Notes: generated from the letters alone by a model not told the origin. A DNA stretch of 26,990 nt from Betaproteobacteria bacterium (GCA_027317055.1 DAHVFK010000004.1:1-26990); one strand, 5' to 3'; positions 8,536-16,794 are shown, counted from the first letter of the stretch. Made by a program: numbers and translations.

Positions 8536-9732
8536 ATGTCTCGCATCGCCGGCCGCCATTTTCTGCAGATCCCGGGGCCCACGAACGTCCCAGACCGGGT
8601 GTTGCGTGCGATCGACCTGCCGACCATGGACCACCGCGGCCCGGAGTTCGGCCGGCTCGGCAAGTCGGTTCTGGCCGGGATGAAGCGCATCTTCAGGACC
8701 GAGCAGGGCGAAGTCGTGATCTACCCCGCCTCGGGCACTGGTGCCTGGGAAGCAGCGCTCGTGAACACCCTATCGCCGGGCGACAGGGTATTGATGGCCG
8801 AAACCGGCCAGTTTGCCGCGCTCTGGCAGCGGCTCGCCGCGCGCCTCGGGCTGCAGGTCGAATTCCTTCCCGGCGACTGGCGCCACGGTGCGGATCCGGT
8901 GTCGATCGAGAAACGCCTGCGCGGCGATACGCAGCAGGCGCTAAAGGCCGTGTGCGTGGTGCACAACGAGACCTCGACCGGGGTCACCTCGCGCATCGCG
9001 GAGGTGCGCAAGGCGATCGACGCGTCGGGTCACCCGGCGCTTTTCATGGTCGATACCATTTCGTCGCTCGCATCGATCGACTACCGCCACGACGAGTGGG
9101 GGGTGGACGTGACGGTCGCGGGGTCGCAGAAGGGACTTATGCTGCCGCCGGGACTGTCCTTCAACTGCGTCTCGCCCAAGGCGCTCGCCGCCGCCAAGAG
9201 CGCCGCATTGCCGCGCAGCTACTGGGCCTGGGACGAAATGCTGGCGAGCGGCAAGAGCGGCTTCTTTCCCTACACCCCGGCGACGAACCTGCTCTACGGC
9301 CTGCGCGAGGCAATTGCGATGCTCGAGGAAGAGGGACTGGATAACGTGTTCGCGCGCCACCAGCGCCACGCCGAGGCGACGCGGCGCGCGGTGCGCGCCT
9401 GGGGGCTAGAGGTGCTCGCGCTCGATCCGGCCGAATACTCGGCCTCGCTCACCGCGGTGCTGCTGCCAACCGGTCAGGACGCCGACCGCGTGCGCAAGGT
9501 GGTCCTCGAGCACTTCGACATGTCGCTCGGCACCGGCCTGGGCAAGCTGGCCGGCAAGGTGTTTCGCATCGGTCACCTGGGCGACTTCAACGACCTCGCG
9601 CTGATGGGCACGCTGGCTGGCGTCGAAATGGGGCTCGAGCTCGCGGGCGTCGGCGTCAAGAAGGAGGGCGCGCTCGCGGCGATGGCGTACCTTGCCGAGT
9701 GCCACGCGCGCGGGCAGCGCGCCGCCGCCTGA
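8536..9732 (+). CDS. Class V aminotransferase, serine-glyoxylate type
   Basis: 398 residues; ATG 8536 is preceded by a strong GGGAGG. This is a PLP enzyme of fold type I, class V. The N-terminal motif LQIPGPTNVPDRVLRA is typical of serine/alanine-glyoxylate aminotransferases. SGTGAWEAA (66-74) binds the cofactor phosphate, VDTISSLAS (172-180) carries the PLP-contacting Asp173, and AGSQKGLMLPPG (195-206) carries Schiff-base Lys199. The predicted reaction is glyoxylate plus serine (or alanine) to glycine plus hydroxypyruvate (or pyruvate). It is divergent from a 2-hydroxyacid dehydrogenase that could supply glyoxylate, and 13 bp upstream of a CoA-transferase gene. The amino donor is not decided by sequence. 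Confidence 0.9.
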   Translation: MSRIAGRHFLQIPGPTNVPDRVLRAIDLPTMDHRGPEFGRLGKSVLAGMKRIFRTEQGEVVIYPASGTGAWEAALVNTLSPGDRVLMAETGQFAALWQRLAARLGLQVEFLPGDWRHGADPVSIEKRLRGDTQQALKAVCVVHNETSTGVTSRIAEVRKAIDASGHPALFMVDTISSLASIDYRHDEWGVDVTVAGSQKGLMLPPGLSFNCVSPKALAAAKSAALPRSYWAWDEMLASGKSGFFPYTPATNLLYGLREAIAMLEEEGLDNVFARHQRHAEATRRAVRAWGLEVLALDPAEYSASLTAVLLPTGQDADRVRKVVLEHFDMSLGTGLGKLAGKVFRIGHLGDFNDLALMGTLAGVEMGLELAGVGVKKEGALAAMAYLAECHARGQRAAA

Positions 9733-9745
9733 GCCGAGCGTCGAC

Positions 9746-10933
9746 ATGGGACCGCTCGCCGGCGTGAAGGTGATCGAGCTCGCGCAGATCATGGCGGGCC
9801 CCACCTGCGGCATGCTGCTCGCGGACATGGGCGCCGACGTGATCAAGGTCGAACGCATTCCGGGCGGCGACGATACGCGCCGCATGAACCGGCCCGAAAT
9901 CAACGGCGAATCCGCGGCGTTCATGGCCATGAACCGCAACAAGCGAGGCATCGCGCTCAACCTCAAGCTTCCGGCCGCGCGCGAAGCGCTCAAGCGCATG
10001 GTCGCCCGCTGCGACGTGGTCACCGAGAACTACCGCCGAGGCACGATGGAAAAGCTCGGCCTGGGCTACGAAGCGCTGAAAGGCGTCAATCCGGCGCTCA
10101 TCTATTGCTCGATTTCGGGCTACGGCCGCAGCGGCCCCTACGCGGACAAGGGCGGCTTCGACCTGATCGCGCAGGGTATGTCCGGCCTGATGGCGATCAC
10201 CGGCGAGCCGGACGGCGAACCGGTCAAGGCCGGCAGCCCGATCTGCGACATCAACGCCGGCATCCTCGGGGCACTGGGCGTCGTCTCGGCCTACGTTCAT
10301 CGGCTCAAGACCGGAGAGGGACAGCTCGTCGACACCTCCCTGTTCGAAGCCGGCATCCAGCAGACCTACTGGCAGTCGGCGATCTTCTTCGCCACCGGAC
10401 GCTCGCCCGGGCCGAGCGGCTCGGCGCATATCCTGTCGGCGCCCTACCAGGCATTCCGCGCCAGGGACGGCTGGCTTACGATTGGCGGCGCGAACCAGGC
10501 GAACTGGGAGCGCCTGGCGCGTGTGCTCGGCGCCCCCGAATGGCTCGCAGATGCGCGTTTCAGCACCAACAGCGATCGGATGAAGAACCTGAACGCGCTG
10601 GCGCCGCTCATGAACGCGAAGCTCGGGCAAAAGACGGTGCGCGAGTGGACCGAGCTGCTCGAGGCCGAGGGGGTGCCCTGTGGGCCAATCAATTCGATCG
10701 GCGATATGGCCGCGGATCCGCAGACCCTTGCGCGCGAAATGGTGGTCGAGCTCGAGCACCCGCGCGCCGGCCGCACCCGCGCGCTCGGGCTGCCGATCAA
10801 GTTTTCGGCCACGCCCGGCCGCGTGACGCGTCCCGCGCCGTGCTACGGCGAGCACACGCGCGAAGTGCTGGACGAATTCGGCTTGAGTGCGCCGGAGATC
10901 GAAGCGCTGCTTGCCAGCGGTTCCGCCGCCTAG
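9746..10933 (+). CDS. CaiB/BaiF family CoA-transferase (type III)
   Basis: 395 residues from ATG 9746, where the conserved sequence MGPLAGVKVIELAQIMAGPT starts; a further in-frame start at 9692 would overlap the aminotransferase gene. Family motifs are DMGADVIKVERIPGGDDTR (27-45), MNRNKRGIALNLK (62-74), YCSISGYGRSGPY (120-132) and GFDLIAQGMSG (137-147). Asp168 in SPICDINAG fits the catalytic Asp (Asp169 in formyl-CoA transferase) that forms the acyl-anhydride intermediate. The enzyme moves CoA between carboxylic acids or, in some relatives, racemises or lyases acyl-CoAs. Its position after the aminotransferase suggests co-transcription, so a C2-C4 hydroxy or dicarboxylic acid is a reasonable guess. 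It converges with a second family member, with 15 bp between stops. Confidence 0.9.
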   Translation: MGPLAGVKVIELAQIMAGPTCGMLLADMGADVIKVERIPGGDDTRRMNRPEINGESAAFMAMNRNKRGIALNLKLPAAREALKRMVARCDVVTENYRRGTMEKLGLGYEALKGVNPALIYCSISGYGRSGPYADKGGFDLIAQGMSGLMAITGEPDGEPVKAGSPICDINAGILGALGVVSAYVHRLKTGEGQLVDTSLFEAGIQQTYWQSAIFFATGRSPGPSGSAHILSAPYQAFRARDGWLTIGGANQANWERLARVLGAPEWLADARFSTNSDRMKNLNALAPLMNAKLGQKTVREWTELLEAEGVPCGPINSIGDMAADPQTLAREMVVELEHPRAGRTRALGLPIKFSATPGRVTRPAPCYGEHTREVLDEFGLSAPEIEALLASGSAA

Positions 10934-10948
10934 CGCGCCGACCGCAGC

Positions 10949-12172
10949 TCAAACCGCGCCGTCGGCGCGCAGCTGTGCGATGTCGTCCTCGCTCCTGCCA
11001 AGCAGCCCACGCAGAATTTCGTCGGTGTGCTCGCCGAGCAGAGGCGGCGGGACGTTGTGCTCGAGCGTCGTTTCCGAAAAGCGCATCGGGCTTCGTATCA
11101 GCGCCACTTTTCCCGCAAGCGGGTGCGGAATCTCGATCTTGAGACCGCGCGCGACTGCCTGCGGCTCACGGAATACTTGCTCGAGCGTATTGATCGGACC
11201 GTTCGGCACCCCCGCCGCTTCCAGAGTCGCGGTCCAGTCGCGCGTCGAGCGGGTTCGAAAGATGCTGTCCAGTATCTCCGTCAACTCGACGCGGTTCTCG
11301 ACCCGATTGCCGTTGGTCCCGAAGCGCACGTCGGTGGCAAGGTGCTGGCACTGCGCCACTTCGCAGAACTTGCGGAACAGGTTATCGTTGCCGCAGGCCA
11401 GGATCACGTCCCCGTCGGCGGTCTTGAAGGTCTGGTAGGGCACGATGTTCGGGTGCGCGTTCCCCAGCCGCCGCGGCGAGACCCCGGTCGCAAGGTAATT
11501 CGCGCCCTGGTTCGCCAGTACCGCGACCTGGCAGTCGAGCAGGGCCAGATCGAGGTGCTGGCCGACGCCGGTTTCGGCTCGATGCGCGAGCGCTGCGCAG
11601 ACGGCGATCGTCGCGTACATCCCGGTCATGACATCGGCAATGGGAATTCCCGCTTTCTGCGGTCCGCCGCCCGGCAGGTCGTCGCGCTCCCCGGTGACGC
11701 TCATGAGCCCGCCCATGCCCTGGATCATGAAGTCGTAGCCGGGCCGGTCGCGGTAGGGGCCGCTGTGGCCGAAGCCGGTAACCGAGCAATACACCAGCCT
11801 CGGATTGACCCCTTTCAGATCGTCGTAGCCGAGGCGGTAGCGCGCGAGGTCGCCGGGCTTGTAGTTCTCCAGCAGCACGTCGCATTTCGCCGCCAGCTCG
11901 CGCACGACGCGCTGGCCTTCGGGGTCGGCGAGGTTGACGGTAATCGACTTTTTGCCGCGGTTGGCGCAGGCGAAGTAGGCGGACTCGCTGGTGTCCTTGC
12001 CTTCGGCATCCTTCAACCAGGGCGGGCCGAAGGCGCGCGAATCGTCGCCCTTGAACGGCCGCTCGACCTTGATCACTTCTGCGCCGAGATCGGCCAGGTT
12101 CTGTCCGGTCCACGGCGCCGCGAGCACGCGCGAAAGGTCGAGAACGCGAATATGCGAGAGGGGGCCCGCCAT
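10949..12172 (-). CDS. CaiB/BaiF family CoA-transferase (second copy, divergent paralogue)
   Basis: 407 residues from ATG 12172, with AGAGG eight bases upstream. Motifs are PLSHIRVLDLSRVLAAPWTGQ (4-24), LGAEVIKVERPFKGDDSR (29-46), NRGKKSITVNLADPEGQ (71-87), YCSVTGFGHSGPY (128-140) and YDFMIQGMGGLMSVTGE (146-162). Asp180 in IPIADVMTG fits the catalytic Asp. The sequence differs clearly from the neighbour ending at 10933, so this is not a recent duplication; the N-terminal LAAPWTGQ type is common in succinyl-CoA:carboxylate transferase-like members. It lies 36 bp downstream of the TauE/SafE permease gene on the same strand, so it may be the last gene of that unit. Substrate unknown. Confidence 0.9.
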   Translation of the reverse strand: MAGPLSHIRVLDLSRVLAAPWTGQNLADLGAEVIKVERPFKGDDSRAFGPPWLKDAEGKDTSESAYFACANRGKKSITVNLADPEGQRVVRELAAKCDVLLENYKPGDLARYRLGYDDLKGVNPRLVYCSVTGFGHSGPYRDRPGYDFMIQGMGGLMSVTGERDDLPGGGPQKAGIPIADVMTGMYATIAVCAALAHRAETGVGQHLDLALLDCQVAVLANQGANYLATGVSPRRLGNAHPNIVPYQTFKTADGDVILACGNDNLFRKFCEVAQCQHLATDVRFGTNGNRVENRVELTEILDSIFRTRSTRDWTATLEAAGVPNGPINTLEQVFREPQAVARGLKIEIPHPLAGKVALIRSPMRFSETTLEHNVPPPLLGEHTDEILRGLLGRSEDDIAQLRADGAV

Positions 12173-12208
12173 GCAACTATCCTCTAGTGCGATTCAGAAG
12201 GCACCTTA

Positions 12209-13003
12209 CTACCACAGAGCGGACAGCATGTGCAGCGCCAGCGCCAGCAAGAGCAGGCCAAACGCCATCCTGAGCCGGCGCACGGGCAACCGGTGCGTGA
12301 AACGCGCGCCGAGCGGCGCGGTCAGCATGCTGGCCGCCACCACCGGTATCAGCGCCGGCAGATAGACGAAACCGAGCGTGCCCGAGGGCAGGCCGGCGGC
12401 GTTCCAGCCTGCGTAAACATAGCCCGCGGTGGACGCAAGCGCGAGCGGAAAGCCGAGCGCAGCCGCGGTGCCGATCGCCCGCTTCATGGGCACGTTACAC
12501 CAGGTCATGAACGGAATCGTCATGAACGCCGCCCCCGCCGCCACAAAGCTGGCCAGAAAGCTCACCACCGTACCCACGACGCCGAGGCCGAGGCGGCCGG
12601 GCAGCTGGCGGGACGCCTGCGGCCGCACGCTACGGAACATGTTGAGCGCCGCGTAAGAGATGAACACGGCGAAAAAAATCGCCAGCGACCGCGAAGGCAC
12701 CGCGCCGGCGACCAGCGCACCGAGCAGCGCCCCGGTCGCCAATCCCGGCAGCATCCCGACCACCACGCTCCAGTCGACTCCGTTGCGTACATGGTGCGCG
12801 CGCACGCTCGAAGCGGACGTGAAAGGGATCGTCGCCATTGCAGTGGCGAGCGACAGGTGCATCAGGTGCTCGGAAGGAAAGTTCTTCGCGGTAAAGACGA
12901 ATACCAGCACCGGCACCGTTATCATCCCGCCGCCGACGCCGAGCAGGCCGGCAAGGAACCCGACCGCGGTGCCGATGCCGAGGTAGGCGGCCCACCAGTG
13001 CAT
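12209..13003 (-). CDS. TauE/SafE family sulfite/anion exporter-like permease
   Basis: 264 residues from ATG 13003, which shares one base with the HAD stop (TGATG), so the two are translationally coupled. The N-terminal repeat GFLAGLLGVGGGMITVPVL (15-33) and the internal counterpart SFVAAGAAFMTIPFMTW are the paired signature of this membrane family. About eight hydrophobic spans cover the chain, and it ends ALHMLSALW. Family members move sulfite, sulfoacetate or other small organosulfur or carboxylate anions, generally outward. The neighbouring CoA-transferase gene could point to an organic acid. Substrate cannot be assigned. Confidence 0.88.
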   Translation of the reverse strand: MHWWAAYLGIGTAVGFLAGLLGVGGGMITVPVLVFVFTAKNFPSEHLMHLSLATAMATIPFTSASSVRAHHVRNGVDWSVVVGMLPGLATGALLGALVAGAVPSRSLAIFFAVFISYAALNMFRSVRPQASRQLPGRLGLGVVGTVVSFLASFVAAGAAFMTIPFMTWCNVPMKRAIGTAAALGFPLALASTAGYVYAGWNAAGLPSGTLGFVYLPALIPVVAASMLTAPLGARFTHRLPVRRLRMAFGLLLLALALHMLSALW

Positions 13004-13791
13004 CACCGCTCCCCGAGCAGAAAGGAGGCGAGCTCGGCGAAGCCCGCCCCGGCCACTTCGCACGTGACGTACTTCGGCGCCGCGGCGAGGCGGCCGGCGA
13101 AGCGTGCCACATTTGCCACGCCGATCGAATTGTCGAAGAACGCGAACATCGGCGCGTCGTTCGGCGAATCGCCGAGGAACACGAGCTCGGCGTTGGCCGC
13201 GTCGAGCCGCAAACCGAAGCGTTCCTCGAGCAGCAGGCGCGTAGTCGCGAGCTTGTCGTAGCGGCCGAACCAGCCGTTGACGTGGATGGAGCTGATTTTC
13301 GCGTTCAGCCCCTCATCGCGCATCAGGCCGGCGATCCGCTCGGCCGCTTCAAGCGGGAGCGGCGCGACGTCTTCGCAATAGTCGATCGCCAGATCGTTTT
13401 CGCGGTAGGTCTGATCCGACGCCAGGGCGCAACCCGGGACTTCCGCCAGGATGCGGCGCGCGATCGCCGCGAAGCGCGCCCGGTGGCGCGCGCGCTCGTC
13501 GTCGGAATCGATGTAGCGCTTGCGCAACCTTCTGGCGGACGCGTCGTGCCAGAAATAGAACGCGCCGTTTTCGCCTACCACCGCGTCGACCGGCCACATG
13601 CGAGCGATGTGGTCACACCATCCTGCGGGGCGACCCGTAATAGGCGCAACAATCTTTCCCGCGCATTTCAGGCGCTCCATCGCGCCGTAGGCCTCGGCCG
13701 TCAGCCGACCGTCGGTAGTGAGCGTGTCGTCGATGTCGAACAACAGGCCGCGAATGCGCCGCGGATCGCTCAGCTCGGTAAGCGGCTTCAT
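13003..13791 (-). CDS. HAD superfamily hydrolase, Cof/HAD-IIB-like phosphatase
   Basis: 262 residues from ATG 13791. Motif I is LLFDIDDTLT (D19 nucleophile, D21 acid/base), motif II is PITGRP (T52), motif III Lys is K180 in GRYDKLATT, and motif IV is GDSPNDAPMF near 207-216. The cap insertion between motifs II and III places it with the HAD-IIB/Cof branch, which includes sugar-phosphate and mannosyl-3-phosphoglycerate phosphatases. The start ATG overlaps the stop of the glpD remnant by four bases (ATGA), and its own stop overlaps the permease start. The substrate is unknown; a former link to glycerol-phosphate metabolism is suggested only by the neighbouring glpD remnant. Confidence 0.88.
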   Translation of the reverse strand: MKPLTELSDPRRIRGLLFDIDDTLTTDGRLTAEAYGAMERLKCAGKIVAPITGRPAGWCDHIARMWPVDAVVGENGAFYFWHDASARRLRKRYIDSDDERARHRARFAAIARRILAEVPGCALASDQTYRENDLAIDYCEDVAPLPLEAAERIAGLMRDEGLNAKISSIHVNGWFGRYDKLATTRLLLEERFGLRLDAANAELVFLGDSPNDAPMFAFFDNSIGVANVARFAGRLAAAPKYVTCEVAGAGFAELASFLLGER

Positions 13792-13991
13792 CGGCCGATG
13801 CGCGCAGCAACCCGCGCGCGCTGCGCCGTGCTCATCGCCAAGCCGCACTTGGTTCGCCGCCACCGCACGTCTTCGGCCGATCGGGCCCACTCGCACTGCT
13901 GCAAATAGGAAAGCCCGGGCCCGGCGGCATCACGCGCGACGGCCGCGCCGTTGATGCCGCTGCCGACGACCAGTAGATCGTAGTCTTCCAA
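13788..13991 (-). pseudogene. glpD: Internally deleted glpD (aerobic glycerol-3-phosphate dehydrogenase) remnant
   Basis: An open frame of 67 codons joins the two ends of GlpD. Residues 2-28 (EDYDLLVVGSGINGAAVARD and on to GLS) are the N-terminal FAD-binding Rossmann strand with GxGxxG. Residues 29-67 (YLQQCEWARSAEDVRWRRTK, then CGLAMSTAQRARVAARIGR) match the extreme C-terminus of GlpD, where E. coli has a similar HEW...ADD.LWRRTK segment. About 430 internal residues are missing, in frame, with the junction near 13907/13908. The start would be TTG 13991. FAD and substrate domains are gone, so it cannot be a dehydrogenase. It lies 31 bp after the histidine kinase stop and overlaps the HAD start (ATGA). 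Confidence 0.75.
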
Positions 13992-14022
13992 TGGGATGAG
14001 CAGAGAGTGCGGACGCCGGATT

Positions 14023-15672
14023 CTAGCGCCAGGCAACGGGAAAGCGCGCCCGCACGGCGACCCCGTCCGCCGAGAGCAGGTTCGCGGCCGCGATCGAGCC
14101 GCCGTGGAACTCGACGATCAGCCGCGCCACATACAGCCCGAGGCCGAGGTGCGGCGCACCCGGGCGCCGCTCGCCGCGCACCGAAATCATCGACTCGAAC
14201 AACCTGCCCTGCATATCCTGCGGCAGCAGCGGCCCCTTGTTTTCAACGCTCAGCACGGCCTCGCCGCCCTGCTCCTCGAGATCGACCCGGATCGGCTCGC
14301 CGGCGCGGCTGAAGTCCACCGCGTTTTCTACCAGCTTGTCGAGCAGCTGGGCCGCGAGGTCGGGCGAGCCCTCGACCTCGACGCGCCGCTCGGGGAGCTC
14401 GAGCGCGATGCGCGCGTTCGGGTACGCAAGGCGGTAGCCCTCGACGCAGCCGTGCACCACCGGGACGAGGTCGTAGCGCTCGCGTTCCGCGGTGCGCAGG
14501 CCCTGCTCGAGACGCGAGGCTTCGGTCATGCGCTGCAGAATTGTAGTGAGCCGCGCAAGGCCCTCCTCGGCCCGAGCGATATAAAGGCGCGATTCCTGCT
14601 GAGAGGGCGCGAGCTGGAGGTTCTCCAGCGACGAGCGCACGACCGCGATCGGCGTACGCAGCTCGTGCGACAGCCGATCGGCCATGCTCTCGAGGTAGGC
14701 ATGGTGCTGCGCGAGCCGTGCCAGCATGGCGGAAAAACTGCGCGAAAGATCACCGATCTCGTCCCCCGCCTCTGAGCCCGCGGCCAGGCGGGAAATCCGG
14801 CCTCGGGGGTCGATCGCCGACTCCGCCTCGTCGCGCAGGCGGCGGATGCGGTGCGAAAGGCGCGTCGCGTACGCGATCAGGATCCCGCCCGCGCCAGCGA
14901 AAGCCGCCAGCGTCAGCAACAGCAGGCGCTCGAGCGCGGCGCTGCGCAGCGAAACAATGGGGTTCGTGGTTTCCTCCACCACCACCGCGCCGGCGACGTC
15001 GTCGCCGTTCCAGATCGGGTAGGCGGCGGACAGCACCACCGCGCGGCCGTCCGGGGTGCGCCGTATGCGCGTGCCGGGCGTGCCCTGCAGCGCCGCGGTG
15101 ATGTCGCGCCCGGTGGCGAGCACGTCGTCGGGTAGCGCTTCGGCAAAGTCCTCAGTCGGGCGCTGGATCAGCCAGCCGATCGCCCGCCGCCAGAGCACCC
15201 GCAGCGTATCCGAGTCATCCGGCGGCGAGGGCCGGCGCAGGCTGCCGGCGAGCGCGAGCACTTGGTAGCGGCGGTTGACGACCCAGATGCGCGAGCTCGA
15301 GCGCTGAACCCCGCGCAGAATCGCGGCGATCTCCTGCTGCGCGGGCCCGACGTCGACCGCCGCCTCGCGTGCCAGCGCAACGCTCGGCGCCTCTTGCACA
15401 GTTCGGCCCTCGCGCTCGGCGAGCCTGCGCAGCTCTTGCTCCGCCTCCTTTCGCAGCGCATCGTCGTCGCGCTCGGGGACTGCGGCGAGCAGCTGCGGCC
15501 GGTCGTGCAGGGCAGTCGCCACCGCGCGCGCAGTCGCGAGCAGCGCCCGTTCCTCGCCTTCAAGCAGGAAACGCTCCATCTCGTTGACGTACAGCGCGCC
15601 TGCGAGCGGCAGCGCCAGCAGCGCAAGTGATACCAGCCCGAGCTTGGCGCGCAGGCTGATCCGCAGGCGCAT
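14023..15672 (-). CDS. Membrane sensor histidine kinase (similar to the dedicated-sortase-system kinase type)
   Basis: 549 residues. TM1 is at about 11-29 and TM2 at about 249-271, flanking a periplasmic sensor of some 215 residues. A HAMP-like linker follows (272-325). The DHp H-box is SHELRTP with phospho-acceptor His336; the N-box is LVENAVDFS with Asn450; the G-box is LGLGLYVARLI (509-519). The DEIGDLSRSFSAML segment is typical of HAMP-linked kinases. It is eight bases downstream of the response regulator and clearly its partner. The N-terminus and the partner resemble what I recall of the proteobacterial dedicated sortase system (PdsS/PdsR), but there is no sortase here, so this label is tentative. 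Confidence 0.92.
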   Translation of the reverse strand: MRLRISLRAKLGLVSLALLALPLAGALYVNEMERFLLEGEERALLATARAVATALHDRPQLLAAVPERDDDALRKEAEQELRRLAEREGRTVQEAPSVALAREAAVDVGPAQQEIAAILRGVQRSSSRIWVVNRRYQVLALAGSLRRPSPPDDSDTLRVLWRRAIGWLIQRPTEDFAEALPDDVLATGRDITAALQGTPGTRIRRTPDGRAVVLSAAYPIWNGDDVAGAVVVEETTNPIVSLRSAALERLLLLTLAAFAGAGGILIAYATRLSHRIRRLRDEAESAIDPRGRISRLAAGSEAGDEIGDLSRSFSAMLARLAQHHAYLESMADRLSHELRTPIAVVRSSLENLQLAPSQQESRLYIARAEEGLARLTTILQRMTEASRLEQGLRTAERERYDLVPVVHGCVEGYRLAYPNARIALELPERRVEVEGSPDLAAQLLDKLVENAVDFSRAGEPIRVDLEEQGGEAVLSVENKGPLLPQDMQGRLFESMISVRGERRPGAPHLGLGLYVARLIVEFHGGSIAAANLLSADGVAVRARFPVAWR

Positions 15673-15680
15673 GGCAGCCC

Positions 15681-16370
15681 CTAGGCCTTCCAGCGGTAGC
15701 CCATGCCGTAGGCGGTGTCGATCTGATCGAACGCCGGATCGACGGCGAGGAACTTGCGCCGGATGCGCTTGATGTGCGAGGTGACCGTGCTGTCGTCGAC
15801 CACCAGCTGCGCCTCGCGCATGAGCTGCTCGCGGTTCTTCACGTGGCCGGGGTACATGGCGAGCGCATGCACCATCCAGAATTCAGTCAGGGTCAGCGAC
15901 ACCGGCCTGCCGCCCCACGACACGCTGAAGCGCTTCAGGTCGAGAACCAACGAGCCGCGCTCGAGCTTTTCTTCGCTCGCCTGCGGCTGGCGGGCCAGCT
16001 CCGCGCGGCGAAACAACGCTGCGATGCGCGCCACCAGGTGCGGCAGGCTGATGTCCTTGGTGAGGTAGTCGTCGGCACCCAGGCGCAGCCCCGAGACCAC
16101 GTCGAAGTCGCTGTCGCGCGCGGTGAGAAAGATAAGTGGCAAGGCTGCCGACAAGGCCCGCAGCTCGCGGCACAGCTCGAACCCGCCATCGACGTCGGCG
16201 CCTAGCCCGATGTCGATGATGGCAAGGTCTGGCAGCCTGGCTTTCATCGCCGCGAGCGCCTCCGGCCGGCTACCGTAGGCGGCGATCTCGAAGCCGTGCT
16301 TGCGTAGCGCGTCGGCGTAGTTTGCGCGGATGGCGGGATCGTCCTCGACGATCGCGATGCGGCGGGCCAT
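15681..16370 (-). CDS. OmpR-family response regulator (PdsR-like)
   Basis: 229 residues from ATG 16370; an upstream in-frame extension to 16529 lacks conserved sequence. The receiver domain spans 1-120: acidic pair E9/D10/D11, phospho-acceptor Asp53 in LAIIDIGLG, the switch region FLTARDSD, and the Lys in DDYLTKDISLP. The winged-helix DNA-binding domain spans about 135-229 and includes LTLTEFWMVHALAMYPGHVK, DDSTVTSHIKRIRRKF and the C-terminal YGMGYRWK. The pair transcribes regulator then kinase. The unusual receiver text IDIGLG.DVDGGFELCRELRAL resembles my recollection of the sortase-system regulator family; target genes are unknown. Confidence 0.93.
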   Translation of the reverse strand: MARRIAIVEDDPAIRANYADALRKHGFEIAAYGSRPEALAAMKARLPDLAIIDIGLGADVDGGFELCRELRALSAALPLIFLTARDSDFDVVSGLRLGADDYLTKDISLPHLVARIAALFRRAELARQPQASEEKLERGSLVLDLKRFSVSWGGRPVSLTLTEFWMVHALAMYPGHVKNREQLMREAQLVVDDSTVTSHIKRIRRKFLAVDPAFDQIDTAYGMGYRWKA

Positions 16371-16491
16371 GCGGCAAATATAGCCGATCGGTCCCGGTTC
16401 AGAGCGCGCTGCCCCCGGATTGCCAGAATTGCTCTTTGACTTGCCCGCACCGGCCCGCCAGCTCGCCCTATTGGAGGGTTTCAATGCAAAT

Positions 16492-16638
16492 ATGGAAAAC
16501 ACCAGACACCCGAGCCAAGCGCGGCTCATCGCCGCCGACCTGATTGCCTTCGTGACGCTTGCCGCAGCGCTGGGTCTCGCGACCGGATTCGCGCTTGCGG
16601 GCGTGGCACTGCTGCTTGCGAGTCAAGGCTCGCTATGA
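16492..16638 (+). CDS. Possible small single-pass membrane protein
   Basis: From ATG 16492 the frame encodes 48 residues starting MENTRHPSQARLIAADLIAF. A continuous hydrophobic segment of about 25 residues (LIAFVTLAAALGLATGFALAGVA region) is followed by a short polar tail. The reading frame could begin earlier at TTG 16420. The nearest ribosome-binding-like GGAGGG (16473-16478) is 13 bases from this ATG but five from ATG 16484, which opens only a 19-codon frame. It is antisense to nothing and unlike the shadows of flanking genes. I do not recognise a family; this may be chance. Confidence 0.35.
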   Translation: MENTRHPSQARLIAADLIAFVTLAAALGLATGFALAGVALLLASQGSL

Positions 16639-16736
16639 GCGCCTACAGCGAGGTTCCGCTCGGCGTTGAATGCGCCTGGCCCGCGCCTTTTGTTTCAGCC
16701 GTATTTACAAAGAGTGAGCACACACTTGAACCGCGG

Positions 16737-16794
16737 CGGCGAGCGCGCGATTCGAAGACAGCCCTCCTCCCTGGCTTCGATCCGCCGCTCGCCG
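16737..16794 (-). terminator. Long imperfect stem-loop after the thiolase gene
   Basis: The arms 16737-16757 and 16775-16794 are inverted copies: nine paired bases (CGGCGAGCG), a short mismatched part, then TCGAAG, with a loop of about 17 bases. It starts 14 bases beyond the thiolase stop on the minus strand. There is no adjacent T-run, so it could be a processing or 3'-protecting hairpin and not an intrinsic terminator. Confidence 0.4.

Noticed and set aside
9656..10855. A minus-strand open frame of 399 codons opposite the first CoA-transferase
   Set aside because: Shadow frame; the plus-strand CaiB/BaiF protein has all motifs including the catalytic Asp.
9746..12172. The two adjacent CaiB/BaiF genes as a recent inverted duplication
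   Set aside because: Both have the family motifs, but the sequences differ throughout, including the N-terminal and catalytic regions; they are distant paralogues.
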